From the IMG/VR virus record IMGVR_UViG_3300044972_000420, positions 1-22,132 of that record: DNA of 22,132 nucleotides; one strand, 5' to 3'. The position numbers were made by a program, and so were the translations under genes. Positions 15,607 to 22,069 of this stretch are shown here, in pieces (positions within the stretch are counted from its first letter, which is position 1; each line of letters begins with the position of its first letter). This DNA is from a virus. A model generated the notes under the pieces. The model did no database searches. It was not told where the DNA came from and saw only the letters and a list, made by a program, of their open reading frames with translations.

Positions 15607-16409
15607 AAAAAAAAACCAATTTCAAAGCCAACTTGTAAGGGCAATTTTAAAAAGTCAATGCAATTCCTTTGAAAAACCTCGTCGCTATATGCCTCATCCT
15701 TTTTCCTGAGCAACACGGCAATAACATGAAGCAAGCCCTGTGCGTCATTGTTTTCAATCGCCTTGCGCCCCTTGTCAAATTGGGCTGCTTCCGCGAATTC
15801 AAGTAACGTGGACTTTGCCATTAGCTTATCAGGAAGGTAATACAAGGTTCCGTTGAAGTCGTAAATTTGTTTATACTTAAGTTCCTCTGGTACGCTTATC
15901 GCATTGAGGATCTTTGAGAACATGAAGGTCAAATATTTTAACTCCAGACTTTCGGCAACCTTGCCATAACAAGCATCCAAAGGAATGCCCGTGAAATAAT
16001 TTACCACCTTTGCCATGTACGGGTATTTTACCTGTGCCTCCCAGACCTCGTCCATGATTTCAAGGCACTTGTCCAATGCCTTTTGATTTGCGTTGAATTG
16101 GTCAATCAATGCAGGAAGGAAACGGCGTACATTGTCTTTGACATCATTTGTCAAAAGGATTATTTCCAATTCTTGCACCACGTCTGTCGGCGTTGTTTTC
16201 AAGTCAATGCCCAACTTCTTTGCATACGGTTTAATTTTATCATACGCCGCAATCATTTGCTTTTGTGCAATGAGGGCATCAAGTTCAACCTCAGGGTATT
16301 GAGGAAGGATAAATTTATGGAAATAAACGTATTGTTCCAACGTTATATCCGCGGCGGTCTCAGGATAAAAATACTTTGTATCGGAGTGGCTTAAATGAAA
16401 TTGTACCAT
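15516..16409 (-). CDS. Candidate tail assembly chaperone, short (0-frame) form
   Basis: This 297-residue protein is mainly helical, with no signal or membrane segment. It opens MVQFHLSHSDTKYFYPETAA followed by 'ITLEQYVYFHKFILPQYPEV'. The body contains LALDKCLEIM-like helices and 'AKVVNYFTGIPLDACYGKV'. The C-terminus after residue 268 differs between frames. It lies between packaging genes and tail genes, and the slippery run with an overlapping longer frame is the hallmark of tail assembly chaperones, which are made in a common short form and a rare long form. The family itself is not firmly recognised, so the chaperone role is an inference from gene structure and position. It begins with a 1-base overlap with the preceding gene. 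Confidence 0.6.
   Translation of the reverse strand: MVQFHLSHSDTKYFYPETAADITLEQYVYFHKFILPQYPEVELDALIAQKQMIAAYDKIKPYAKKLGIDLKTTPTDVVQELEIILLTNDVKDNVRRFLPALIDQFNANQKALDKCLEIMDEVWEAQVKYPYMAKVVNYFTGIPLDACYGKVAESLELKYLTFMFSKILNAISVPEELKYKQIYDFNGTLYYLPDKLMAKSTLLEFAEAAQFDKGRKAIENNDAQGLLHVIAVLLRKKDEAYSDEVFQRNCIDFLKLPLQVGFEIGFFLTKLSESYQVDLQTSMLRKAMQSMPALQDN
15606..15615 (-). other. Candidate -1 ribosomal frameshift site (T9 slippery run)
   Basis: On the minus strand the run GGT-TTT-TTT-TTG (0 frame) contains nine consecutive T's. The heptamer T-TTT-TTG fits the slippery pattern X-XXY-YYZ, so two tRNAs could re-pair after a -1 slip and continue into the open -1 frame. The 0 frame itself runs 30 more codons to its stop. 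The run is seen in the sequence; use as a frameshift site is inferred. Confidence 0.6.
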
Positions 16410-16705
16410 TATTTTCTTTTGCTTTTTCTTGAGGGTTCTGGAATATTATCTGCGATGCTTGCGCTCGGTTCAATGTTCTTTGGCTTATCAACCATTTGCG
16501 GCAATGCTTTTTCATGGCTCACCAATGGCAATGACTCAGGGCGTTTTAATTCCCTGTACATTCCCGTGCCAGTCAATCTTACCGCCTTTTCAAGGTGTGA
16601 GCGAAGGAGGAGCAATTGTTTTCTTCGCATCGGATGCTCTTGTATTTCCTTTGTTATCTCCTCAATCAGGTGAATGATGTAAACCGCCTTTTCGTTGTTT
16701 GTCAT
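16409..16705 (-). CDS. Small hypothetical protein upstream of the chaperone candidate
   Basis: This 98-residue protein is not recognised. The first half is helical (MTNNEKAVYIIHLIEEITKE; RRKQLLLLRSHLEKAVRLTG), and the second half is Pro-, Lys- and Ser-rich (ELKRPESLPLVSHEKALPQM) and ends in a basic RKSKRK tail. It overlaps the preceding gene by 4 bases (ATGA) and the following one by 1 base, so its expression is coupled to both. The basic tail could contact nucleic acid. It may be a morphogenesis factor, judged only by position. Confidence 0.7.
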   Translation of the reverse strand: MTNNEKAVYIIHLIEEITKEIQEHPMRRKQLLLLRSHLEKAVRLTGTGMYRELKRPESLPLVSHEKALPQMVDKPKNIEPSASIADNIPEPSRKSKRK

Positions 16706-16944
16706 TTCGTTATTATGTTTTTTAAATGCAATTCAACTTCGCACCAGTACGCCGTGTTTTCGTCCACGTCTGAGCCAAGTTGTCCGCAAATCGTTTGATT
16801 GTTGCTTATAATTTGTTCGGTTAAAAACAATGAAATTTCCTTTGCCTTTTTAAAGCCATCGTATTCACCCGTGACATTATGCCTGTATGGCAGTTGGTCA
16901 TATATTTGTAAATGCAATTCCCTTGCCTTTTCCTTCGGTGTCAT
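16702..16944 (-). CDS. MTPKEKA-family small protein, copy 2
   Basis: An open frame extends upstream to an ATG at 16977, but the ATG at 16944 is preferred. It overlaps the previous stop as ATGA, it fits the overlap style of the operon, and it gives a protein opening MTPKEKARELHLQIYDQLPY, like the core of its neighbour. The product is about 80 residues, ending 'AYWCEVELHLKNIITK'. It shares with copy 1 the opening MTPKEKAxEL, a central helix and a final 'YW.EV...I' motif, so the two are paralogues. Function is unknown. I associate this short MTPKEKA type with Bacteroidota phages and prophages. Confidence 0.7.
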   Translation of the reverse strand: MTPKEKARELHLQIYDQLPYRHNVTGEYDGFKKAKEISLFLTEQIISNNQTICGQLGSDVDENTAYWCEVELHLKNIITK

Positions 16945-17273
16945 AGGTTTTGTATTTCTTTTTTTACTTCTTTCCAATAATTAATGGAAGGGGATGTGTC
17001 CTGAGTAGTCGTTAAAAGATAATGAATTTTTATTAACTCATCCACGGCAACCAATGCGCATTTTTTAGCATTAATTTTTTTCATGTTATCGCCTAAAAAT
17101 GAGGTTATTTCATTTCTAAACTTATCAACTAACTCCTCTGCTTTTTCTTTTGGTGTCATTTGTTTGCCTTGATTAATAGGATTTATTAATATATCTTTTG
17201 AACTTGTTGTATCTGATTTACCTAAAACTTCAGGAAACCTTGCTAAAAATTCAACCGTCGTTTGTTTTTCCAT
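16941..17273 (-). CDS. MTPKEKA-family small protein, copy 1
   Basis: This 110-residue protein starts 5 bases after the terminase stop. Residue 39 onward is the family core: MTPKEKAEELVDKFRNEITS, then 'AKKCALVAVDELIKIHYLL', then 'YWKEVKKEIQNL'. The N-terminal 38 residues (MEKQTTVEFLARFPEVLGKS and on) have no counterpart in copy 2; the alternative start at 17159 would remove them, but the start near the terminase stop suits the operon. The gene is locally AT-rich (about 32% G+C in bases 17101-17160). Role unknown. Confidence 0.7.
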   Translation of the reverse strand: MEKQTTVEFLARFPEVLGKSDTTSSKDILINPINQGKQMTPKEKAEELVDKFRNEITSFLGDNMKKINAKKCALVAVDELIKIHYLLTTTQDTSPSINYWKEVKKEIQNL

Positions 17274-17278
17274 GTTTT

Positions 17279-18508
17279 TTAATTGTGCGCAAGTGAATCA
17301 GAGCCTTGCATTAAACGAAGCGAGGCATAGCGAACTCCGTCAATCCCGTGCTGATGCATATCCATTGGCGTTGAAGATTTCTTGTCATTCCAAATATAAT
17401 TCCTTAATTCAAACTTTAAATTATACGATTCCTCTGTTACAACAATCGTAAAATCAAGCATTCGTTTTATTCCGTCAACCACGCTGCCAGCGTACTTTTC
17501 CGTTTTATTTACATTGATACCGTTGCTCAAAAGCGCGTCAATCAAACGTGGCTCACTTGTATCAGCCACAATCAAGGCATCCGTTTCAACCTCATTCCTT
17601 ATCCTTGTAACAACCATGTCATAAGAAAGGCTTTGTTCGTAAATGATTTCCTTTACATAAATCTTATTTGCCGTGGTATCAACCGCGACTTTGACAAGTG
17701 CCAAAGGATCGGGATAAAATCCAAAGTCAAGCCCGTAGGCAAAAGGTAGGCTTGTATCAAATTCGCCCTCCACCCAGTTTGGAAATATTACGCCCTGTTT
17801 CTTATCCAGCCACTTGCCAAGGAATCGGTGCGCGTATGCCTCAGGTGACTTGCTTTTAATCGCCTCAATCTTTGCTATATAATCCTTGCTTATGTTATGG
17901 TAGTTATCAAGGTAAGTCGTATGAATGTGAGTTATATCTGGGTGCGTGCTTATCGGGACCATGTGCCCGTCAATCGTTTCCATGCGGTGTGACTTTTCAA
18001 ACCACCGTTTCCAAATCCAATGCTCCACGTCTTGCGGGTTCATCACCAAGATAACAAGGTTAGGCGTATCAGGCATACGAATACTTTCGTCAATGGTATC
18101 AAAGTCCTTTTCGCTTACAAATTCCTCAGCTTCATCGACGATGAAAACATTTAAGCCAGGTATTGATTTTAGTTTTGCCGTTTGATTTCCTGAACTTGTT
18201 TTGATTCCTGAAAAGATTATTTCACTCTTTGTCACCTTGTGCCCAATTTGCGCGTTGGTCATATTGAACTCATCACCCACGCCAAGCAAATCAATCTTTT
18301 CACGGAACTCAGGGATAACGGAAATATTGGCACTTGATAACGTGTACCGGGTAAAGAGTACCTTCCAATTTTTGTAAGCAAGTAACATATTACAAGCCCA
18401 AAGCCCCACGGTAAAAGACTTTGCCGAACCACGTCCACCCGTGATAAGGAAGTAACGCGTCCGAGGTTGCCAAAGGGCTTGGTATTTGTCACTGACTTTT
18501 ATCTCCAT
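17279..18508 (-). CDS. terL: Terminase large subunit
   Basis: This 409-residue packaging motor binds the procapsid portal, hydrolyses ATP to pump DNA and cuts it. Residues 20-31 hold a Walker A, 'GGRGSAKS'. Residues 121-129 hold a Walker B, 'VFIVDEAEE'. The 'VILVMNPQ' strand near 152-159 is the ATPase coupling motif. The nuclease half begins near residue 255, with 'YGLDFGFYPDP' (Asp261), 'ALIVADTSEPR' (Asp316) and 'HGIDGVRYA' (Asp390), the three acidic residues expected of an RNase H-like terminase nuclease. It is of the PBSX (terminase 3) type. It overlaps the small subunit gene by 20 bases. All key residues appear intact. Confidence 0.97.
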   Translation of the reverse strand: MEIKVSDKYQALWQPRTRYFLITGGRGSAKSFTVGLWACNMLLAYKNWKVLFTRYTLSSANISVIPEFREKIDLLGVGDEFNMTNAQIGHKVTKSEIIFSGIKTSSGNQTAKLKSIPGLNVFIVDEAEEFVSEKDFDTIDESIRMPDTPNLVILVMNPQDVEHWIWKRWFEKSHRMETIDGHMVPISTHPDITHIHTTYLDNYHNISKDYIAKIEAIKSKSPEAYAHRFLGKWLDKKQGVIFPNWVEGEFDTSLPFAYGLDFGFYPDPLALVKVAVDTTANKIYVKEIIYEQSLSYDMVVTRIRNEVETDALIVADTSEPRLIDALLSNGINVNKTEKYAGSVVDGIKRMLDFTIVVTEESYNLKFELRNYIWNDKKSSTPMDMHQHGIDGVRYASLRLMQGSDSLAHN

Positions 18509-18806
18509 CCTTTGTAAATATAATCGTTGGCACGGTCACCTTTTCCCCCTGCGTCGTGATATCAATGTTTTGCTTTGCCTTCCCGTATGCCCTGTCAAGA
18601 AGCAACTGAGCCGCCTTGATGTCACCCTTTGCCGCCTGTTCCCTTAGCTTCATGATAATCGCCTCGGCAGCCGTGATGCCGTCTTTCTCCTGACCCATTA
18701 CATTTGCCATGATCAAGTCAAGGGCGGGGAGTTTCTTGGGGCGTCCGTTGGGGTTGCCTGTCTCTCCTTTTTTAAATTTAGTATGCTCAGGTGGTTTGCC
18801 TTTCAT
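18489..18806 (-). CDS. terS: Terminase small subunit (DUF5681-like)
   Basis: This 105-residue protein has the 'FKKGETGNPNGRPKK' motif near residues 11-25, the hallmark of the DUF5681 type found in phage small terminases, which bind DNA at the packaging start. A helical segment follows (LDLIMANVMGQEKDGITAAE; IIMKLREQAAKGDIKAAQLL), and the C-terminus is Lys- and Thr-rich. It starts about 10 bases after the glycosyltransferase stop and overlaps terL by 20 bases, the standard small-then-large order. The basic N-terminus is the likely DNA-binding part. The assignment rests on the motif and the overlap with terL. Confidence 0.85.
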   Translation of the reverse strand: MKGKPPEHTKFKKGETGNPNGRPKKLPALDLIMANVMGQEKDGITAAEAIIMKLREQAAKGDIKAAQLLLDRAYGKAKQNIDITTQGEKVTVPTIIFTKDGDKSQ

Positions 18807-18816
18807 TTTCCCTGTT

Positions 18817-19599
18817 TTAACCCTGTTTTAGAATTGGTTTTTTAAATACTTTCCAATCTACTAAATGGTGATGCCTATTAAACCTTATAACGGTTTTAGC
18901 ATATTGCGGCCAAACAGCTTCTAACATCTTTGCTTTTAATAAATTCTTTTTAGGGTCATTCCCTTTGTAAAGTTCTGTTTGGTTTCCACCTTTCATTTTA
19001 TCTGCCGTGCTTACCTTGTTTGCCATATAGTAAACGCAACTTGCCGTTGTTCCTCCGTTATGCAATACTTGTAAACACAAATCAACATCTTCATTATATT
19101 TTAATCGCCACCTATAAGGTAAATTATTTTTTATTAACATTGTGGAATAAACATGACAATTAATTTTAAAAGGTTGTTTTGGTGGTCTAACGCAAAAATT
19201 ATACTCTTCAAAACCCCCAATGTCAATAGAATGACTTTTTACAAAAGATTCAACATAACAAAAAGCTGAATTAATATTTTCCCATTTTTCTCTAAACCTA
19301 TTAACCCATTTTCTAAAATGTAAGATATTATCATCAAGTAACCAATGATAAGTATATCCTAAGTTCTTTGCGTGTTCCCAACAAAAATTCCTTGCTGGAT
19401 AACTTCCTAATCCTAAGTTTGAAAAAGGTAATTTTAATAACCTATGAACACCAACTTTATTAGCATATAAATCATATTCTTGAGGTTCAACTGCAATTAA
19501 ATAATTAATACCTGAATTATTTAAAATATCAGCCGTTAAAGTTTTTTCATATCTTCCTTTAGATATTATATAGACAGGGTACTCATGTTTACTTGCCAT
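18817..19599 (-). CDS. TET-associated glycosyltransferase (TAGT)-like, probable DNA base glycosyltransferase
   Basis: This 260-residue protein opens EYPVYIISKGRYEKTLTADI, the 'yPvyIpSKGR' start of TAGT glycosyltransferases. It has 'YHWLLDDNILHFRKW' near residues 84-98, whose DDN would be the nucleotide-sugar and metal site, and 'YNEDVDLCLQVLHNGG' near 168-183, a NED-type motif. TAGT enzymes are predicted to glycosylate oxidised 5-methylpyrimidines in phage DNA. The gene overlaps the ParB-like gene by 34 bases and immediately precedes the terminase pair. It is strongly AT-rich (22-25% G+C in sampled 60-base lines), so it may be a recent acquisition. The acceptor base and sugar cannot be read from the sequence; no oxygenase or hydroxymethylase gene is in the window. 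Confidence 0.75.
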   Translation of the reverse strand: MASKHEYPVYIISKGRYEKTLTADILNNSGINYLIAVEPQEYDLYANKVGVHRLLKLPFSNLGLGSYPARNFCWEHAKNLGYTYHWLLDDNILHFRKWVNRFREKWENINSAFCYVESFVKSHSIDIGGFEEYNFCVRPPKQPFKINCHVYSTMLIKNNLPYRWRLKYNEDVDLCLQVLHNGGTTASCVYYMANKVSTADKMKGGNQTELYKGNDPKKNLLKAKMLEAVWPQYAKTVIRFNRHHHLVDWKVFKKPILKQG

Positions 19600-20132
19600 G
19601 CCATGTTTCTTTTTTCAAACTTTATACCTAAGTTATTTAAATAACTTTCTGCTTCTTCTTTTCCATCAAAAATAAATACAACTCTTTGAACATTTGCCGC
19701 ATTGCCTATTGGGTCAAATTCTTCATTAATATCTACATCTTCATCTGTCATTGTATTTACATCTAAACCTGCCGACCAATTCGGTATCTCCAACCCCCAC
19801 GCTTCCAAGTCCACGACCTCCCAATCGTTCGCAAGTGTGTCCCAGTCCCATGACCCCGTGTTGGCGTTTAATCGAATGTTCAATTCCTTTTCATCTGCCT
19901 CATTCAAGTCAACGATAACGCATTCAATTTCCTTGATGCCAAGCTTCTTCAACTCACGGACACGGAAATGACCGCCGACGATGTACCCCGTTTGCTTGTT
20001 AAAAATAATAGGTTCAACCATGCCAAACTTTTCAAGGCTCTCCTTCAAATGCTTTTCCTGCTTTGCCGTGCTTTGCCGTGGGTTGTAAGGCGCTGGCATT
20101 AAATCGGCAATTTGCTTTTTTTCGATTTTCAT
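19566..20132 (-). CDS. ParB/Srx-fold protein
   Basis: This 188-residue protein has a ParB-like N-terminal domain: MKIEKKQIADLMPAPYNPRQ at residues 1-20, 'LEKFGMVEPIIFN' near 33-45 and 'IVGGHFRVRELKKLG' near 51-65. GGHFR is the nucleotide-binding/catalytic-type loop, and 'LNIRLNANTGSWDWDTL' follows as in phage ParB-methylase fusions. There is no methyltransferase motif, so this is a stand-alone member. Residues 125-188 are acidic and then carry VQRVVFIFDGKEEAESYLNN, a separate small domain encoded by AT-rich DNA. It overlaps the TAGT gene by 34 bases and the upstream gene by 4. Roles could be partition-like DNA binding, nicking, or support of DNA modification. Confidence 0.85.
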   Translation of the reverse strand: MKIEKKQIADLMPAPYNPRQSTAKQEKHLKESLEKFGMVEPIIFNKQTGYIVGGHFRVRELKKLGIKEIECVIVDLNEADEKELNIRLNANTGSWDWDTLANDWEVVDLEAWGLEIPNWSAGLDVNTMTDEDVDINEEFDPIGNAANVQRVVFIFDGKEEAESYLNNLGIKFEKRNMAWQVNMSTLSI

Positions 20133-20431
20133 GCCTCCTTGCTTTTTAAAAAGAGTTGGTAAAGTTCGGACATTGGTCTTTGTTCGTCTTTTGGCTTTTG
20201 CAATTTGCCGTTAAGATAATTTAAAATGTATTTTTCCTTTACAAGCCATTCAGAAAACAAATCCATGTTATCAAGTTCCCTAATCTTTGCCTCCTTAAAT
20301 ATGTTTTTCAAAAATATGCCTTCCAAACTTTCGTCAATTTGCAGATAAGTCTTTTTAGCAAGGTTGTAATCCTTTTCAGTTAATTCTTTTTTTAACCAAT
20401 CAACAGGCGATTGTTTTACGTTTCCCTTCAT
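20129..20431 (-). CDS. Hypothetical helical protein
   Basis: This 100-residue protein is not recognised. It is charged and helical (KELTEKDYNLAKKTYLQIDE; KNIFKEAKIRELDNMDLFSE) with a LYQLFLKSKEA end. It overlaps both neighbours by 4 bases, so it is co-translated with the ParB-like and upstream genes and may belong to the same functional set. No membrane or signal segment is seen. Confidence 0.7.
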   Translation of the reverse strand: MKGNVKQSPVDWLKKELTEKDYNLAKKTYLQIDESLEGIFLKNIFKEAKIRELDNMDLFSEWLVKEKYILNYLNGKLQKPKDEQRPMSELYQLFLKSKEA

Positions 20432-20682
20432 ATTTTCTTCAGCAACTCTTTAATTAATCGCTTGTAAATTTTTGTTTCAATTTTCTTTTCCAACCGTCTT
20501 TGTGCGTTGATTTCAGCCGCCCTTTCTTTCCACTGTCTTTCGGCTTCTGGATCGCAATAAGCGCTCGAGTTCTGAAATTCTTTAAATGCAACCTCGACGT
20601 TTGATTTGTACAAATCTTTTACCGTGTTTTCTTTTTCGTTTGGGTCAAACGATAAATTATTATTACCTCCAGATATTGCCAT
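20428..20682 (-). CDS. Hypothetical charged protein
   Basis: This 84-residue protein begins MAISGGNNNLSFDPNEKENT, probably disordered, and continues into a Lys-, Arg- and Glu-rich helix ending 'RRLEKKIETKIYKRLIKELL'. No family is recognised. The start overlaps the upstream GT-B stop by one base, and the end overlaps the next gene by 4. The basic helix suggests nucleic acid or protein binding, but nothing more can be said. Confidence 0.7.
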   Translation of the reverse strand: MAISGGNNNLSFDPNEKENTVKDLYKSNVEVAFKEFQNSSAYCDPEAERQWKERAAEINAQRRLEKKIETKIYKRLIKELLKKI

Positions 20683-21686
20683 TATATTCCTTTTAACACT
20701 TGTTTACGTTTGTTGTTGACGGTAAGCAAATTTCGCTCAGTCAAAAGCCATTTCCTGCCAGCCTGCAAATGATTGAAATAATTCCCATCCTTTTCCAAAG
20801 CCTCTTTAAATTGTCCGCTCAAATCGTCGTTATCTTCGTACAACCGGACGCCTGGAACATTGAACTCCGTTATTTCCTTAGGTGCATAAGGTACGCAACC
20901 AGTGACAAGCATCTCCATGGCAAAGTTATTCGACTTGCTTTGGTTGAAATTGTCATTTGTCAAAGGAAACACGGCGTAATGAGCCGCACTGTTTTTGATC
21001 AGCTCGAAATATTGAAACAAGGAATTGTTCCACGGTATCACCTTGACATTTGGATACAATGTTTTACCCAACCACTCAGGGATTCCAATGAATGCAACCT
21101 CCGTGTCCTTGCGGCTGCTGACATAATGCCAAAATGTATCCACGGTTTTTAAGTCCTCAATGTGCGTCATGCTTCCACGCCACAACACGCGTTTTACCTT
21201 TGCCTCCAGTTTATCAGGCGACACGGGACAAAGGGGCGTCACTTGAAAGTCAATAGCGTTTGGAATAACCATTATCTTACTTTCGTCAAAGAATTGTTTG
21301 TAAAACTCTTTGAGGTATGGCGTTGATACAATTATATAATCGGCGTACTTGAAAGCCTTTTCAACAGATTCTTTTACCTGAGGTTTCCCGAAGTGTGCCG
21401 ACGCTGGATTCGCGGCGTTGACCTCATGCAAAAGATCGTCATGATCCAGAATGATTTTTTTACCCATCTTCTTTGCCTCAGCGATCATGGATAACATGCC
21501 GTCACCGTTGGGCCGTTGGAAAAGGATAACGTCAACATCGTAAAAATCGTACCATTTTACCGTCTCAGGATTGAGGTAAGTAATATGAAGATTTACCATT
21601 TGTGAGCGAAGCCGCATAAATGGATTAACCGAACGATAATAATCGGTCGTTGGACTGGTTAAATTGGTTACAATGCCTAACCTCAT
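20682..21686 (-). CDS. Phage GT-B type glycosyltransferase
   Basis: This 334-residue protein follows the GT-B (GT1/GT4-like) layout common in phages. Residues 14-30 (TDYYRSVNPFMRLRSQM) match the 'YYR..P...L' opening. Near 50-88 is 'DVDVILFQRPNGDGM' and 'KKIILDHDDLLHEV', the acceptor-domain motif. Near 115-145 are 'ADYIIVSTPYLKEFY' and 'IMVIPNAID'. The donor-side domain holds 'VLWRGSMTHIEDLK' near 167-180 and 'SKSNNFAMEMLVTGCVPYA' near 250-268, whose Glu258 may contact the sugar nucleotide. Donor and acceptor are unknown. With the TAGT gene two operon steps on it could complete a DNA glycosylation pathway, or instead modify host surface sugars. Start overlaps the 57-residue gene as ATGA. Confidence 0.8.
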   Translation of the reverse strand: MRLGIVTNLTSPTTDYYRSVNPFMRLRSQMVNLHITYLNPETVKWYDFYDVDVILFQRPNGDGMLSMIAEAKKMGKKIILDHDDLLHEVNAANPASAHFGKPQVKESVEKAFKYADYIIVSTPYLKEFYKQFFDESKIMVIPNAIDFQVTPLCPVSPDKLEAKVKRVLWRGSMTHIEDLKTVDTFWHYVSSRKDTEVAFIGIPEWLGKTLYPNVKVIPWNNSLFQYFELIKNSAAHYAVFPLTNDNFNQSKSNNFAMEMLVTGCVPYAPKEITEFNVPGVRLYEDNDDLSGQFKEALEKDGNYFNHLQAGRKWLLTERNLLTVNNKRKQVLKGI

Positions 21687-21856
21687 TTATTGTTCTTTTG
21701 GTAAGTGTCCAATAAAAGGTTTAGAACATCTTCCATCGAGTGTTTGACGTTGGTTTCCTTCCAGAGTTGAAATTGCAAATCAAGCAACTTCTTTCTTATT
21801 TTTTCGTCCCGATAGCTTACCGAAAACACGGCGGCGGCTGGTTTATTCACATTCAT
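21683..21856 (-). CDS. Short ribbon-helix-helix-like protein (57 residues)
   Basis: This short frame fills what would be a 150-base gap. It starts at ATG 21856, inside the end of the upstream gene (14-base overlap), and its TGA overlaps the glycosyltransferase start as ATGA. The protein has a short strand 'AAVFSVSYRDE', a helix 'KIRKKLLDLQFQLWKET', and a second helix 'SMEDVLNLLLDTY'. That strand-helix-helix order, with a Ser-x-Glu-Asp-Val turn, is the arrangement of MetJ/Arc-type DNA-binding proteins. A regulator is plausible. The gene is supported by its overlap pattern; the fold is an inference. Confidence 0.6.
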   Translation of the reverse strand: MNVNKPAAAVFSVSYRDEKIRKKLLDLQFQLWKETNVKHSMEDVLNLLLDTYQKNNK

Positions 21857-22067
21857 TTTTTTGTTCTTTTAATCTGTAATAACGTTCCATTTGGTATTTA
21901 TTTACCCTCTCTTTGTTCGCTTGATACCATGCCTTGTTTCTAATGCTTTTTTCAGCCTTCTTTTCCGCTGATTGGTTTTGGTGATAAAGCCTAAAATATT
22001 CCCTTTGCTTTTGCTTTTGGTATTCGGTCATATTTTCCCGATATTGCTTTTGATACTCAGGCGTCAT
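21843..22067 (-). CDS. Charged YxxxY-rich small protein
   Basis: This 74-residue protein is almost wholly Lys, Arg, Glu, Gln and Tyr. It has two similar segments: 'YQKQYRENMTEYQKQKQREY' near the start and 'KAWYQANKERVNKYQMERYY' near residue 46, suggesting an internal duplication. The 'KAWY.ANKE....Y' pattern is seen in short phage proteins and next to homing or HNH-type endonucleases. No catalytic motif is present. It starts 2 bases after the SSB-like stop and overlaps the next gene by 14 bases. Nucleic acid binding by a long basic helix is likely but unproven. Confidence 0.65.
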   Translation of the reverse strand: MTPEYQKQYRENMTEYQKQKQREYFRLYHQNQSAEKKAEKSIRNKAWYQANKERVNKYQMERYYRLKEQKNECE

Positions 22068-22069
22068 AA

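Noticed and set aside
20061-20080. Tandem 10-base duplication (ctttgccgtg twice) in the ParB-like gene
   Set aside because: The frame reads through smoothly in a polar linker after the PYNPR motif, there are only two units, and no sign of a frameshift; probably coincidental.
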